A stretch of DNA of 38,432 bases from an uncultured Dysosmobacter sp. Lineage in GTDB: Bacteria; Bacillota; Clostridia; Oscillospirales; Oscillospiraceae. Where the stretch lies: positions 1 through 38,432 of the forward strand of contig NZ_CANRMB010000035.1 in NCBI RefSeq assembly GCF_947631635.1, given 5' to 3'. The notes beneath the pieces are model-generated. The model worked only from the letters and a program-made list of their open reading frames with translations, was not told the DNA's origin and did no database searches. Position numbers and translations under genes: made by a program. Positions 6,971 to 15,962 of this stretch are shown here, in pieces; within the stretch, counting starts at the first letter, position 1, and every line of letters begins with the position of its first letter.

Positions 6971-7363
6971 TTAGAAGAACAAAAAGAAAAAATTGCTCAA
7001 AATATTCAAGGCAATGATCGCAAATACGATCCAGACCACGATCCCCAGCGGGTTCTTCTTCTCTGATGTATTCGCTTTTTTCTTGGATGCCTGAGTCGCC
7101 GGGCGGACAGTAGCCTTTACCGCGCGTCTCACCCCCTTGGAAAGGCCCAGGGCCTTCCGCTCCCGGTTCTCCTCATGGAACTCCTCATGGGCAAAAGAGC
7201 CGCTGTGGTTGCGCTCATTCAGCCCATCCCTTCGGACCACCGAGCCGTCCGAACTGATCTCGGCGCTGCGGGGCGGCTGGTTAAAGGCGCCGCACTTGGG
7301 GCAAAACCCATCCTCGTCATAATCATAGCTCTTTCCACATTCATAACAGCGGATCCTTCTCAT
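6971..7363 (-). CDS. Zinc-ribbon protein with a C-terminal membrane helix, function unknown
   Basis: This 130-residue protein begins with a treble-clef-like zinc ribbon (C6, C9, C21 and C24, spaced CYEC and CPKC). A long polar, charged and probably disordered middle follows (30-100). A single hydrophobic helix ends in FFFLFF (about 105-130), suggesting a tail-anchored membrane protein. GAGGAGG lies seven bases upstream of the ATG. The gene has its own likely promoter and a terminator, and lies just downstream of the ribosomal supercluster. I do not recognise a named family; similar zinc-ribbon membrane proteins of unknown role are common in Clostridia. Confidence 0.75.
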   Translation of the reverse strand: MRRIRCYECGKSYDYDEDGFCPKCGAFNQPPRSAEISSDGSVVRRDGLNERNHSGSFAHEEFHEENRERKALGLSKGVRRAVKATVRPATQASKKKANTSEKKNPLGIVVWIVFAIIALNILSNFFFLFF

Positions 7364-7389
7364 AGGGCCGCCTCCTCTCTCTTTTTTAT

Positions 7390-7418
7390 ATCATACCATA
7401 CGTGACCCCATTTGAAAA
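7390..7418 (-). promoter_or_regulatory. Probable promoter of the zinc-ribbon membrane protein gene
   Basis: On the minus strand TTTTCA (7418-7413) and TATGAT (7395-7390) are 17 bases apart, starting about 55 bases before the start codon and just downstream of the rplQ terminator. Confidence 0.5.
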
Positions 7419-7427
7419 GTAAAAATC

Positions 7428-7477
7428 AAAAAGCCCTTTGTCATGGGGCCTAGGCTCCCCATGACAAAGGGCTTTTC
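7428..7477 (-). terminator. Terminator at the end of the S10-spc-alpha supercluster
   Basis: A perfect 17-bp stem (7432-7448 with 7457-7473) is followed on the minus strand by TTTTTGATTTTT. It sits about 20 bases after the rplQ stop. The plus strand has a short T-run (TTTTCTT), so some bidirectional activity is possible. Confidence 0.92.
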
Positions 7478-7497
7478 TTACATCGATCCAGAGTAAA

Positions 7498-7842
7498 TTA
7501 CTTTACCAGCTCAATGACGGCGGTCTCAGCAGCATCGCCGCGGCGTACGCCGGTACGAACGATGCGGGTATAGCCGCCGTTGCGCTCCGCATAGCTGGGA
7601 GCGATCTCCTTGAACAGCTTCTTGCAGACGTCCTCACGGGTGATGAAGCTCATGGCCTGCCGGTAGGCAGCCAGGTCGCTCTTCTTGCCGAGAGTGATCA
7701 TCTTCTCAGCCAGGGGCTTGATTTCCTTGGCACGGGTGACGGTGGTCTCCATCTTACCGTTGTCCAGGAAATCCGTGACCTGCTGACGCAGCATCGCCAT
7801 GCGCTGGTCAGTGGTCTTGCCAAGTTTCCGAGTTCCGGGCAT
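7498..7842 (-). CDS. rplQ: 50S ribosomal protein L17
   Basis: L17 (bL17, 114 aa) binds 23S rRNA near the exit-tunnel side of the large subunit. The N-terminal [20 protein letters not shown] motif and the C-terminal [22 protein letters not shown] are diagnostic. ATG 7842 is used because AAGGAGG precedes it by about eight bases; the frame extends upstream to 7896 without a site. It is the last gene of the cluster, 58 bases after rpoA, and is followed by the terminator. Confidence 0.97.
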   Translation of the reverse strand: MPGTRKLGKTTDQRMAMLRQQVTDFLDNGKMETTVTRAKEIKPLAEKMITLGKKSDLAAYRQAMSFITREDVCKKLFKEIAPSYAERNGGYTRIVRTGVRRGDAAETAVIELVK

Positions 7843-7900
7843 TTCGGTTTCCTCCTTGTAAGGATTTTGATCAGCCGGGGAGCTTTCCGCCGGCACGAAA

Positions 7901-8851
7901 TCAATTGTTTTCTTCGTCGGCCAGGTGCAGGCCCATCATCGCCAGCTTGTTGATGACCTCCTCCAGGGACTTGCGGCCCAGGTTGCGGACCTTCATCATC
8001 TCGTCCTCGGTCTTGGAGATCAAGTCCTCGACGGTGTTGATGTTGGCGCGCTTGAGGCAGTTAAAGCTGCGGACGCTGAGGTCCAGCTCTTCGATGGTCA
8101 TCTCCAGCACCTTGTCACGCTGTGCCTCCGCCTTCTCCACCACCGTGGGCTTGCTGCCCACATTTTCAGAGAGGTCGGTGAACAGGGTGAAATGGTCGCA
8201 CAGGATCTTCGCGCCCAAGGACACAGCATCCCGGGCAGAAATGGTACCGTCGGTCCAAACCTCCAGCGTCAGCTTGTCAAAATCGCTGGAAGCGCCCACG
8301 CGGGTGGGCTCCACCGTGTAGTTCACCTTATACACAGGCGTATAGATGGAGTCCACGGCAATGGTGCCGATCACGTTCTGCTGAGGCTTATTGCGGTCAG
8401 CGGACACATAGCCACGGCCATGGGACAGGGTGATCTCCATGTTCAGAGTTGCGCCATTGTCCAGGGTGGCGATATGCATATCGGGGTTCAAGACCTCTAC
8501 TTCACCGTCAGCCTTGATGTCGCCGGCAGTGACCTCGCAGGGGCCCACCGCTTCGATATAGACTGTTTTCATAGTCTCGCTGTGCAGTTTTGTCAGGAGG
8601 CCCTTTACATTTAAGACGATCTCCGTCACGTCTTCCTTGACACCGGGGATGGTGGAGAACTCATGCTGGACACCGGCGATCTTGATGGTGGTCGGCGCGG
8701 TGCCGGGCAGAGAGGAAAGCATAATGCGGCGGAGCGCATTGCCCAAAGTCGTGCCGTATCCGCGCTCCAGAGGCTCCACCACATACTTGCCATATGTGAC
8801 GTCACCCGGGGTCTCGATACACTCGATCTGGGGCTTTTCAATTTCGATCAT
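7901..8851 (-). CDS. rpoA: DNA-directed RNA polymerase alpha subunit
   Basis: The 316-aa alpha subunit dimerises to nucleate RNA polymerase assembly, and its C-terminal domain contacts UP elements and activators. The N-terminal domain (about 1-230) carries [21 protein letters not shown] linker follows, then the CTD (about 245-316) with [17 protein letters not shown] and [11 protein letters not shown]. The ATG at 8851 follows AAGGAGGG; a frame extension to 8890 is not used. It lies between rpsD and rplQ, the standard alpha-operon order, with an 87-base gap to rpsD that may hold extra signals. Confidence 0.97.
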   Translation of the reverse strand: MIEIEKPQIECIETPGDVTYGKYVVEPLERGYGTTLGNALRRIMLSSLPGTAPTTIKIAGVQHEFSTIPGVKEDVTEIVLNVKGLLTKLHSETMKTVYIEAVGPCEVTAGDIKADGEVEVLNPDMHIATLDNGATLNMEITLSHGRGYVSADRNKPQQNVIGTIAVDSIYTPVYKVNYTVEPTRVGASSDFDKLTLEVWTDGTISARDAVSLGAKILCDHFTLFTDLSENVGSKPTVVEKAEAQRDKVLEMTIEELDLSVRSFNCLKRANINTVEDLISKTEDEMMKVRNLGRKSLEEVINKLAMMGLHLADEENN

Positions 8852-8938
8852 GCAGTTACCCTCCTTCATCTTCTCATTACGGCGATGCAAAGCTGCATGC
8901 CGCCAGCAGTTCCTATCATTATTGAGGGTATCCTCCGA

Positions 8939-9541
8939 TTACTTGGAGTACAACTCAACGATGAGGTGCTCCTCGACGGGAACATCGATGTCCTCGCGAG
9001 CGGGAAGACGGGTGACTGTGCCCTTCAGAGCGTTCTTCTCGCGCTCCATCCAGGGGGGCAGCAGGAACATGGGAGCATCCTGACCCAGCAGGCGCTTGAA
9101 GACCTCGGAAGAGCGGCTGCTCTCAGCCACCTCGATGACGTCGCCGGCCTTGACCAGATAGGAGGGGATGTTGACCTTCTTGCCATTGACAGTGAAGTGG
9201 GCGTGGTTCACCAGCTGACGGGCCTGACGGCGGGTCATGGCGAAGCCCATGCGGTACACAACGTTGTCCAGGCGGCGCTCCACGGTGATCAGCAGGTTAT
9301 CGCCGGTCTTGCCGGGAGCCGCGGCAGCAGCTTCATAGTAGTCATGGAACTGCTTTTCCAGAATGCCATAGATGAACTTGACCTTCTGCTTTTCGTTCAG
9401 CTGGATGCCATATTCGCTCTTCTTCTTTCTCATCTGGCCGCCGGGATTGCGATTGGTCTCCTTCTTCGCATAGCCCATAACGGCAGGAGAAATGCCCAAA
9501 GCCTTGCAGCGCTTGGCAATCGGCTGCATATTCTTTGCCAT
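8939..9541 (-). CDS. rpsD: 30S ribosomal protein S4
   Basis: S4 (uS4, 200 aa) is a primary 16S rRNA binder that nucleates 30S assembly. The RNA-binding S4 domain is visible at about 92-155 (RRLDNVVYRMGFAMTRRQARQLV). The N-terminal part has only one cysteine, so this is a zinc-free form. GAGGAGGT lies upstream of ATG 9541. It sits between rpsK and rpoA, as in other Firmicutes alpha operons. Confidence 0.97.
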   Translation of the reverse strand: MAKNMQPIAKRCKALGISPAVMGYAKKETNRNPGGQMRKKKSEYGIQLNEKQKVKFIYGILEKQFHDYYEAAAAAPGKTGDNLLITVERRLDNVVYRMGFAMTRRQARQLVNHAHFTVNGKKVNIPSYLVKAGDVIEVAESSRSSEVFKRLLGQDAPMFLLPPWMEREKNALKGTVTRLPAREDIDVPVEEHLIVELYSK

Positions 9542-9565
9542 ATTGCTTGTTACCTCCTCTTTCGA

Positions 9566-9973
9566 TTACACGCGACGACGCTTCGGGGGACGGCAGCCAT
9601 TGTGGGGGATGGGAGTGACGTCCTTGATCATGGTCACTTCCAGACCCACGGCCTGCAGGGCGCGAATCGCAGCCTCGCGGCCCTGGCCGGGACCCTTGAC
9701 GAAGACCTCAACGGTCTTCAGGCCATGCTCCATAGCGGCACGGGCAGCGGTCTCAGCCGCGGTCTGGGCCGCGAAGGGAGTGGACTTCTTGCTGCCGCGG
9801 AAGCCGAGGCCGCCGGAGGAAGCCCAAGAGAGCGCGTTGCCCTGAGAGTCGGTAACGGTCACCATGGTGTTGTTGAAAGAAGAACGGATATGGACCTGGC
9901 CACGCTCGACATTCTTCTTTTCACGGCGGCGGCGAATGACCTTCTTGCCGCCGGTAGCTTTTGCAGTTGCCAT
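9566..9973 (-). CDS. rpsK: 30S ribosomal protein S11
   Basis: S11 (uS11, 135 aa) helps form the mRNA exit side of the 30S platform. A basic N-terminal stretch ([13 protein letters not shown]) precedes the core with [15 protein letters not shown] and the C-terminal [11 protein letters not shown] signature. Length is normal. It lies 15 bases after rpsM and 24 before rpsD, with a GGAGGG ribosome binding site upstream of ATG 9973. Confidence 0.97.
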   Translation of the reverse strand: MATAKATGGKKVIRRRREKKNVERGQVHIRSSFNNTMVTVTDSQGNALSWASSGGLGFRGSKKSTPFAAQTAAETAARAAMEHGLKTVEVFVKGPGQGREAAIRALQAVGLEVTMIKDVTPIPHNGCRPPKRRRV

Positions 9974-9988
9974 TTCTGTTCTCCCTCC

Positions 9989-10354
9989 TTACTTCTTCTT
10001 GTTCGCAATGGTCTTCTTGGGACCCTTGCGGGTTCTTGCGTTGGTCTTGCTGCGCTGGCCGCGGACAGGCAGGCCCTTGCGGTGCCGGATGCCGCGATAG
10101 CAGCCGATCTCGCTCAGACGCTTGATGTCCAGAGCGGTCTGGCGGCGCAGGTCGCCTTCGACGGTGTAAGCGTCGATGGCGTCACGGAGCTGCTGCTCCT
10201 CGGCGTCGGTCAGATCCTTGACGCGGGTGTCGGGGTTGATGCCCGTCTGCGCCAAAATGTCCTTGGCGCTCTTTCTGCCAATGCCGTAGATATAGGTGAG
10301 GCCGATTTCGATACGCTTATCCTTCGGCAGGTCAATACCGGCAATACGTGCCAT
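9989..10354 (-). CDS. rpsM: 30S ribosomal protein S13
   Basis: S13 (uS13, 121 aa) sits in the head of the small subunit, contacts the P-site tRNA and forms bridges to the 50S subunit. It starts [21 protein letters not shown] and carries the conserved [15 protein letters not shown] segment and a basic C-terminal tail ending in lysines. An AGGTGC site precedes the ATG. It follows rpmJ by 26 bases in normal alpha-operon order. Confidence 0.97.
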   Translation of the reverse strand: MARIAGIDLPKDKRIEIGLTYIYGIGRKSAKDILAQTGINPDTRVKDLTDAEEQQLRDAIDAYTVEGDLRRQTALDIKRLSEIGCYRGIRHRKGLPVRGQRSKTNARTRKGPKKTIANKKK

Positions 10355-10380
10355 ACTCTTAAAGCACCTCCAATTAAATG

Positions 10381-10512
<132 letters not shown>

Positions 10513-10549
10513 TCAGCGGTTTGTGTCATTTACTGTTCGCCCGGCGCGC

Positions 10550-10768
10550 TTACTTGCTGCGCCAGGTGATCCGGCCGCGGGTCAGATCATACGGGGACAT
10601 CTCCACCGTGACCTTGTCGCCGGGCAGAATCCTGATGAAATTCATTCTGAGTTTCCCGGAAATATGCGCTAGGATCGTGTGTCCATTTCCAATGTCCACC
10701 TGGAACGTCGTATTGGGCAGGGCTTCCACCACAACACCTTCCACTTCGATCATATCGGATTTTGCCAA
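10550..10768 (-). CDS. infA: Translation initiation factor IF-1 (TTG start)
   Basis: IF-1 (72 aa) occupies the 30S A site during initiation. The OB-fold sequence is clear: [20 protein letters not shown], then [19 protein letters not shown] and RGRITWR. The codon at the family's usual start is TTG (10768-10766), seven bases after AGGAGGG (10782-10776). The next ATG (M6, 10753) would remove conserved residues and has no site at the right distance. A non-AUG start on an initiation-factor gene is notable. It is three bases from the KOW-protein stop, so the two are probably translationally coupled. Confidence 0.95.
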   Translation of the reverse strand: MAKSDMIEVEGVVVEALPNTTFQVDIGNGHTILAHISGKLRMNFIRILPGDKVTVEMSPYDLTRGRITWRSK

Positions 10769-10771
10769 ACG

Positions 10772-11056
10772 TTATCCCTCCTGGTCCGGATGAACCTCCT
10801 CGCGGTATGCCGCGAGGGTCCTGCGAAGCTCACTGTTTGTGACCTTCTCTTCGCTCTTGATCTTTTCAGAAAGCCGGTTTTCATCCGCAGCCACAAACAG
10901 CACATGTCTGCGCTTTTTGCGCTTGGGTGATTCCACCTTTCTGGATTTTCCGTCCGCCAGCAGAAGGAACTCCCCCTCCACCGCAAGCACGACGAAGAGC
11001 TTGCCCCGGTCTCTGCCGGCGTCGGATCGGACGATATTTGATTTTGCAATTTCCAT
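10772..11056 (-). CDS. KOW-domain RNA-binding protein (L14e/L27e-like)
   Basis: This 94-residue protein belongs to a small family often found in Clostridia between map and infA and annotated as KOW-domain or L14E/L6E/L27E-like ribosomal protein. The N-terminal half (DAGRDRGKLFVVLAVEGEFL and LLADGKSRKVESPKRKK) is the KOW SH3-like fold seen in rRNA-binding proteins. The C-terminal part is charged and probably helical. It lies 16 bases after map. Its position implies a link to ribosomes or translation, but the exact role is not established. Confidence 0.88.
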   Translation of the reverse strand: MEIAKSNIVRSDAGRDRGKLFVVLAVEGEFLLLADGKSRKVESPKRKKRRHVLFVAADENRLSEKIKSEEKVTNSELRRTLAAYREEVHPDQEG

Positions 11057-11072
11057 ACGTTTCTTCTTACTT

Positions 11073-11825
11073 TCAGATAGCGGGAGCCGTCAAAATCTCA
11101 GGCTCGCCATCGGTAATCAGGATCGTATTCTCATAGTGGGCCGCCCACTTGCCATCCAGCGTCTTGACAGTCCAGCCGTCCGGCATCTGTTTGATGGCAG
11201 CCGTACCGGCGTTCACCATGGGTTCGATTGCAAGTGTCATGCCGCGCAGAAGCCGCGGTCCCCGGCCGGGATGGCCGTAGTTGGGGATCTCCGGCGACTC
11301 GTGCATCTGGGCGCCGACACCGTGGCCGACGTATTCCCGGACGATGGAGTAACCGTGGCTTTCCACATAGGTCTGGATGGCTGCGGAGATATCCAGCAGC
11401 CGGTGGCCCTCTTTTGCAAACCGGATGCCCTCAAAGAAGCTCTGCCTGGTCACATCGATCAGGTCCTGCGCTTCCGGAGAGATCCTGCCGCAGGCGAAGG
11501 TCGCCGCGCAGTCGCCGTGGAATCCCCCAATGTACGCCCCCACATCGACGCTGACGATGTCGCCCTCCTGCAACACCCGTTTGCCGGGGATGCCGTGGAT
11601 GATCTCGTCGTTGACGCTGATGCAGGCGCTGGCCGGATAGCCATTGTAGTGAAGGAAGGACGGAACCGCGCCATGCTTACGAATAAATTTCTCTACTGCG
11701 CTGTCGATCTCCTGGGTTGTTACGCCGGGTCTTACCATTTCCCCTGCAAAAGCACGGGCAGCCGCGGTAATTTTTCCGGCCCGGCGCATCAGTTCGATCT
11801 CGTGGGGGGACTTGAGTGTGATCAT
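11073..11825 (-). CDS. map: Methionine aminopeptidase, type I
   Basis: This 250-aa cytosolic enzyme removes the initiator methionine from nascent proteins. All metal ligands are present: D94, D105, H168, E201 and E232, plus H77 in DEIIHGIP, which lines the active site. No N-terminal extension is present, so it is the short bacterial type. ATG 11825 starts the family-typical ITLKSPHEIELMRRAG and lies four bases after the adk stop; the open frame up to 11918 overlaps adk and is rejected. GGGAG precedes it within the adk 3' end, implying translational coupling. Confidence 0.96.
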   Translation of the reverse strand: MITLKSPHEIELMRRAGKITAAARAFAGEMVRPGVTTQEIDSAVEKFIRKHGAVPSFLHYNGYPASACISVNDEIIHGIPGKRVLQEGDIVSVDVGAYIGGFHGDCAATFACGRISPEAQDLIDVTRQSFFEGIRFAKEGHRLLDISAAIQTYVESHGYSIVREYVGHGVGAQMHESPEIPNYGHPGRGPRLLRGMTLAIEPMVNAGTAAIKQMPDGWTVKTLDGKWAAHYENTILITDGEPEILTAPAI

Positions 11826-11829
11826 ACCC

Positions 11830-12462
11830 TCATCTCCCAAGCACATGGAGAATGGCCTGGGAAGTTTCCTCCACAGAGGGTTGGTTTTCCACAGACCGCA
11901 GGAGACCGCGATGGGCATAGAAGTCCTTCAAAGGCTCGGTCTCCTTATGATAGACCTCAAGACGCGCTTTCACGGTCTCGGGGGCATCATCTTTACGCTG
12001 GACCAGCTTGCCGCCGCAGCTGTCGCACACGCCCTCCTGCTTGGGAGGCACAGCTACCAGATGGTAGCTGGCCCCGCAGGATTCACAGACACGGCGACCG
12101 CTCATGCGCTCCATGATGGTCTCATCGGAGATTTCAATGGAGACAACGGCGTCAAATTCGATTCCAGCCTTTTCCAGGGCCTCAGCCTGGGCGATGGTAC
12201 GGGGCACACCGTCCAGAATATAGCCGTTCCGGCAGTCCGCTTCCTCCAGCCGCTCGGTGATGATGCCGATGATGACTTCATCGGGAACCAGCTTGCCCGC
12301 GTCCATAAAGGCCTTGGCCTTCAGTCCGGTGGGCGTGCCGTTTTTGACGGCGGCGCGGAGGATATTGCCGGTGGAAATTGTGGGGATATCTAAAACTTTG
12401 CAAAGCCGCTCAGCTTGCGTGCCTTTACCGGCGCCGGGGGCGCCCAGCAGAATCAGTTTCAT
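11830..12462 (-). CDS. adk: Adenylate kinase (zinc-type LID)
   Basis: This 210-aa enzyme interconverts ATP + AMP and 2 ADP. The P-loop GAPGAGKGT spans 7-15. The LID domain carries four cysteines (C126, C129, C146, C149) that bind structural zinc, as in many Gram-positive enzymes. The conserved DGFPRT motif reads DGVPRT here (V86), an unusual change at a residue in the AMP-binding region. Other core residues (R88, TGNILR) are in place, so activity is expected. The gene lies between secY and map in the conserved spc order. Confidence 0.95.
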   Translation of the reverse strand: MKLILLGAPGAGKGTQAERLCKVLDIPTISTGNILRAAVKNGTPTGLKAKAFMDAGKLVPDEVIIGIITERLEEADCRNGYILDGVPRTIAQAEALEKAGIEFDAVVSIEISDETIMERMSGRRVCESCGASYHLVAVPPKQEGVCDSCGGKLVQRKDDAPETVKARLEVYHKETEPLKDFYAHRGLLRSVENQPSVEETSQAILHVLGR

Positions 12463-12479
12463 TTCGAAACGCCTCTTTC

Positions 12480-13856
12480 TTACTCCAGGAAGCCTTTGTA
12501 CTGACGCATCAGCATCTGAGACTCCAAAGCCTTCACAGTCTCCAGGGCCACACCCACAACGATGATGACGGAGGTGCCGCCGATCGCCACGGAGTTGTTC
12601 CCGATGATCTTGCCCACCAGCAGGGGGCAGAGCGCCACGATGCCCAAATAGATCGCGCCGAACAGGGTGATCTTGTTTAGGACCTTCTTGATGAAGTCCA
12701 CAGTGGGCTTGCCGGGACGGAAGCCCGGGATGAAGCCGCCCTGCTTCTTCAGGTTGTTGGCGATCTCAACGGGGTTGAACTGGATGCTGGAATAGAAATA
12801 GCTGAAGCCAATGATCATGATGAAATAAACCACCATATAGACAATGGACTTCGTGTCGATCGCGTCGTAAATGGAGCGGGACACCGTGCCCTCGGCGGGG
12901 ATACCGATGAAGCTCCAGACGGTGATGGGCAGGGACGCGATGCTCTGGGCAAAGATGACAGGCAGAACGCCGGACATATTCACCTTCATGGGCAGGTTGG
13001 TGCTCTGGCCGCCGTACATCTTCCGGCCCACCTGACGCTTGGCGTACTGCACGGGAATGCGGCGCTCCGCGTCGTTGATGAACACGATGAACACGATCAG
13101 GGCCAGCATACCGACCACCAGCAGGATCACGCCCCAGGGCGGGATAGCGCCCTTCAGCGTGGCCTCCGCCTGTGCCTGGGTATAACCGGCGGCGGTGAGG
13201 CTCTCCAGGGTCAGGGTGCCGGCACGCTTGGCGGACCAGGTCTGCACGCCGTCGATCATGCCGCTGACCATGCTGGGCAGGCGGGACAGGATGCCGGCGA
13301 ACAGGATGATGGAAATGCCGTTGCCCACGCCGAACTCGGTGACCTGCTCGCCCATCCACATCACGAAGGAGGAACCGGCGATCAGGGTCACGATGATGAC
13401 CAAAGCGGGCCAGATGCCGTCAGCACCGGCAGCCAGCAGGTTGTAGCGCTTCATCATGAAGTAGTAGCCCACAGCCTGGAGGATCGCGATGGCGATGGTG
13501 GCATAGCGGGTGATGGACTGGATCTTCTTCTTGCCTTCCTCGCCTCCATCCCTTGCCAGCCGCTCCAGAGCGGGGATGGCCACTGTCAGCAGCTGGATGA
13601 TGATGGAGCTGTTGATATAGGGCTGGATGCTCAGTGCAAAAACGGTGGCGGTGGCGAATGCGCCGCCGGACATCACGTTATACAGTCCCAGAATGGTGGC
13701 GCCCATCACTTCCAGCTGCGCCTCCAGCGCATGGACGTTGACATAGGGGACCGTAATGGCGTTGCCGATCCGGAAGATCAACAGGATGAGGAGTGTAAAG
13801 ATGATCTTTTTCCGCAGCTCAGGAATGCCCCACGCTTTGCGAATCGTCTGGATCAC
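12480..13856 (-). CDS. secY: SecY, channel subunit of the Sec translocase (GTG start)
   Basis: SecY (458 aa) forms the protein-conducting channel with SecE and SecG. Ten membrane helices can be followed, with the cytosolic loop motif ARDGGEEGKKKIQSITRYAT and the late loop GGFIPGFRPGKPT. The start is GTG at 13856, one base after the rplO stop. Its AGGTGA ribosome binding site lies within the last rplO codons, so the two are translationally coupled. The loop after helix 5 (about 205-239) is some 25 residues longer than in Bacillus SecY, an extracytoplasmic insertion. Confidence 0.96.
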   Translation of the reverse strand: MIQTIRKAWGIPELRKKIIFTLLILLIFRIGNAITVPYVNVHALEAQLEVMGATILGLYNVMSGGAFATATVFALSIQPYINSSIIIQLLTVAIPALERLARDGGEEGKKKIQSITRYATIAIAILQAVGYYFMMKRYNLLAAGADGIWPALVIIVTLIAGSSFVMWMGEQVTEFGVGNGISIILFAGILSRLPSMVSGMIDGVQTWSAKRAGTLTLESLTAAGYTQAQAEATLKGAIPPWGVILLVVGMLALIVFIVFINDAERRIPVQYAKRQVGRKMYGGQSTNLPMKVNMSGVLPVIFAQSIASLPITVWSFIGIPAEGTVSRSIYDAIDTKSIVYMVVYFIMIIGFSYFYSSIQFNPVEIANNLKKQGGFIPGFRPGKPTVDFIKKVLNKITLFGAIYLGIVALCPLLVGKIIGNNSVAIGGTSVIIVVGVALETVKALESQMLMRQYKGFLE

Positions 13857-13857
13857 G

Positions 13858-14301
13858 TTACATCACCTCTGCCTTTCCGCCAGCTGCCTCGATAGCCTCC
13901 TTGGCAGACGCAGAGAAAGCAGAAGCCTTGACAGTGACCTTCTTGGAAACCTTGCCATTGCCCAGGACCTTGTAGCCATACTCACACTTGGAGAGGATGC
14001 CCTTGTCCAGCAGCGCCTCGGCGGTGACGGTCTCACCGTCCTCGAAAGCATTCAGGGCGCTCAGGTTGACGATCTCCAGGGGCTTGGCAAAGATGTTGTT
14101 AAAGCCGCGCTTGGGGATACGGCGGGCCAGAGGCATCTGGCCGCCTTCAAAGCCAATACGGATCTTGCCGCCGGAACGGGCCTTCTGGCCCTTGTGGCCG
14201 CGGCCGCCGGTCTTGCCGTTGCCGGAGCCGGCGCCCCGGCCTTTGCGGTAAGCCTGGCGGACGGAGCCCTCGGCGGGAGACAGTTCGCTCAGTTTCATCA
14301 T
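13858..14301 (-). CDS. rplO: 50S ribosomal protein L15
   Basis: L15 (uL15, 147 aa) is a late-assembly 23S rRNA binder. The glycine- and arginine-rich N-terminus ([21 protein letters not shown] region, about 20-40) inserts into rRNA. The central [15 protein letters not shown] motif is diagnostic. Two adjacent ATG codons (14301, 14298) follow AAGGAGG by five and eight bases; either could be used. It lies ten bases after rpmD and one before secY. Confidence 0.96.
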   Translation of the reverse strand: MMKLSELSPAEGSVRQAYRKGRGAGSGNGKTGGRGHKGQKARSGGKIRIGFEGGQMPLARRIPKRGFNNIFAKPLEIVNLSALNAFEDGETVTAEALLDKGILSKCEYGYKVLGNGKVSKKVTVKASAFSASAKEAIEAAGGKAEVM

Positions 14302-14311
14302 TCGTGCCTCC

Positions 14312-14494
14312 TTACTTCACTTCAGTGACCTGCAGCAGATAGCCGATCTTGGCGATCTTGCCGCGGGTCTGATCGTTGTCGGGCTGCACGGTGATGTCAC
14401 CGATCTTGCGCAGGCCCAAGGAATGTGCGGTCAGGATCTGCTTTTCCAGACGACCGTTCAGGCTCTTGACGAGCTTAATATTTAAGTTTGCCAT
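14312..14494 (-). CDS. rpmD: 50S ribosomal protein L30
   Basis: L30 (uL30, 60 aa) is a small 23S rRNA-binding protein. It starts [20 protein letters not shown] and contains the typical [15 protein letters not shown] segment. ATG 14494 follows TAAGGAGG with a suitable spacer; the frame extension to 14566 overlaps rpsE. Usual length, standard place between rpsE and rplO. Confidence 0.95.
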   Translation of the reverse strand: MANLNIKLVKSLNGRLEKQILTAHSLGLRKIGDITVQPDNDQTRGKIAKIGYLLQVTEVK

Positions 14495-14507
14495 GTTCAG
14501 CGCCTCC

Positions 14508-15008
14508 TTAACCCACAATGTCTTCGACGCTCTTGCCGCGGATGCGGGCAACTTCCTCAGGACCACGCATGCTCTTCAGGCCCTGGAAAGCGGCGGCAAC
14601 GACGTTGTTGGGGTTGTTGGAACGCAGGCACTTGGTACGGATGTCCTTGATGCCTGCGGCCTCGACGACGGCACGGACAGCGCCGCCGGCGATCACGCCG
14701 GTACCGGGAGCAGCGGGCTTCATCAGCACGCGGCCGGCACCAGCTTCACCGATGATCTCGTGGGGAACGGTGCTGCCGGACAGGGTCACAGTGATCATGT
14801 TCTTCTTGGCAGCCTCGATGCCCTTGCGGATGGCCTCGGGGACTTCGGCGGCCTTGCCCAGGCCGTAGCCCACCTTGCCCTTGCCGTCGCCAACGACGAC
14901 CAGTGCGGAGAATTTCATAACGCGGCCGCCCTTGACGGTCTTGGATACGCGGTTCAGGGAAACGACCTTCTCGATATACTCGCTCTGTTCTCTTTCAAAT
15001 CTAGGCAT
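14508..15008 (-). CDS. rpsE: 30S ribosomal protein S5
   Basis: S5 (uS5, 166 aa) sits at the mRNA entry site and influences decoding accuracy. The N-terminal double-stranded RNA-binding-like part carries [15 protein letters not shown] and [21 protein letters not shown]. The C-terminal domain follows with [16 protein letters not shown]. It lies 18 bases after rplR with a GGAGGAAC site upstream. Confidence 0.97.
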   Translation of the reverse strand: MPRFEREQSEYIEKVVSLNRVSKTVKGGRVMKFSALVVVGDGKGKVGYGLGKAAEVPEAIRKGIEAAKKNMITVTLSGSTVPHEIIGEAGAGRVLMKPAAPGTGVIAGGAVRAVVEAAGIKDIRTKCLRSNNPNNVVAAAFQGLKSMRGPEEVARIRGKSVEDIVG

Positions 15009-15026
15009 ATTGTCGTTCCTCCTCCC

Positions 15027-15386
15027 TTAGAATTTCAGGCCGCCTTCGCGGGCGCCCTCAGCCAGAGCCTGCACACGGCCGTGATACAGGTAGCCGCCGC
15101 GGTCAAACACCACGGTCTCGATACCCTTGGCCTTGGCGCGCTCAGCGACCAGCTTGCCAACAGCGGTGGCAGCGGCAACGTTGCCGCCGTAACCTTCGAT
15201 GGCCTTATCCAGGGAAGAAGCGGAAGCCAGGGTCACGCCGTTGACATCATCGATGACCTGGGCGTAGATATTGGCTTCGCTGCGGAACACATTCAGGCGC
15301 GGCATCTCAGGGGTGCCGGAGATCTTGGCGCGCACTCTCTTGTGGCGCTTCAGACGCTGAGCGTTGGTATTCGGTCTTTTAATCAT
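15027..15386 (-). CDS. rplR: 50S ribosomal protein L18
   Basis: L18 (uL18, 119 aa) binds 5S rRNA with L5 and helps attach it to the 50S subunit. The basic N-terminus ([20 protein letters not shown]), [17 protein letters not shown] and the C-terminal [23 protein letters not shown] are diagnostic. Start ATG 15386 follows AAGGAGG. Gaps to rplF and rpsE are 14 and 18 bases. Confidence 0.97.
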   Translation of the reverse strand: MIKRPNTNAQRLKRHKRVRAKISGTPEMPRLNVFRSEANIYAQVIDDVNGVTLASASSLDKAIEGYGGNVAAATAVGKLVAERAKAKGIETVVFDRGGYLYHGRVQALAEGAREGGLKF

Positions 15387-15400
15387 ATCGGCACACCTCC

Positions 15401-15946
15401 TTACTTCTTAGCGCCGGTCTTGCCGACCTTGCGGCGGATGACTTCATCAGCGTACTTGATGCCCTTGCCCTTATAAGGCTCGGGAGGACGCTTCTCGCGG
15501 ACCTCAGCTGCGAACTGGCCGACAGCCTGCTTGTCGCAGCCATTGATCACGATTTTATTGGGAGCGGGGACATCAATGGTAATGCCCTCGATCTCGGGAA
15601 CGATCACCTGATGAGAGAAGCCCAGGTTCATGACCAGGTTCTTGCCCTCCTTGGCCACACGGTAGCCAACGCCATTGACCTCCAGCTCCTTCTTGAAGCC
15701 ATCGGTCACGCCGACGACCATGTTGTGGAGCAGGGTGCGGGTCAGGCCGTGGAGGCTGCGGTGCAGCTTGTCATCGGAAGGACGCTCCACGGTGATCGTA
15801 GTACCTTCCTGTTTAATGATCATCTCAGGGCGCAGCGCACGGGTCAGTTCGCCCTTGGGTCCCTTGACGGTAACCACATTACCCTCGGCGACATTCACGG
15901 TGACGCCGGCGGGAACGGTAATGGGCATTCTGCCAATTCTAGACAT
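15401..15946 (-). CDS. rplF: 50S ribosomal protein L6
   Basis: L6 (uL6, 181 aa) lies near the factor-binding centre of the large subunit. Two repeated domains are visible. The C-terminal one carries the signature [27 protein letters not shown], and the N-terminus reads [16 protein letters not shown]. It lies 16 bases after rpsH and 14 before rplR. A GGAGGG site precedes the ATG at 15946. Confidence 0.97.
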   Translation of the reverse strand: MSRIGRMPITVPAGVTVNVAEGNVVTVKGPKGELTRALRPEMIIKQEGTTITVERPSDDKLHRSLHGLTRTLLHNMVVGVTDGFKKELEVNGVGYRVAKEGKNLVMNLGFSHQVIVPEIEGITIDVPAPNKIVINGCDKQAVGQFAAEVREKRPPEPYKGKGIKYADEVIRRKVGKTGAKK

Positions 15947-15962
15947 TGTTCAAATACCCTCC

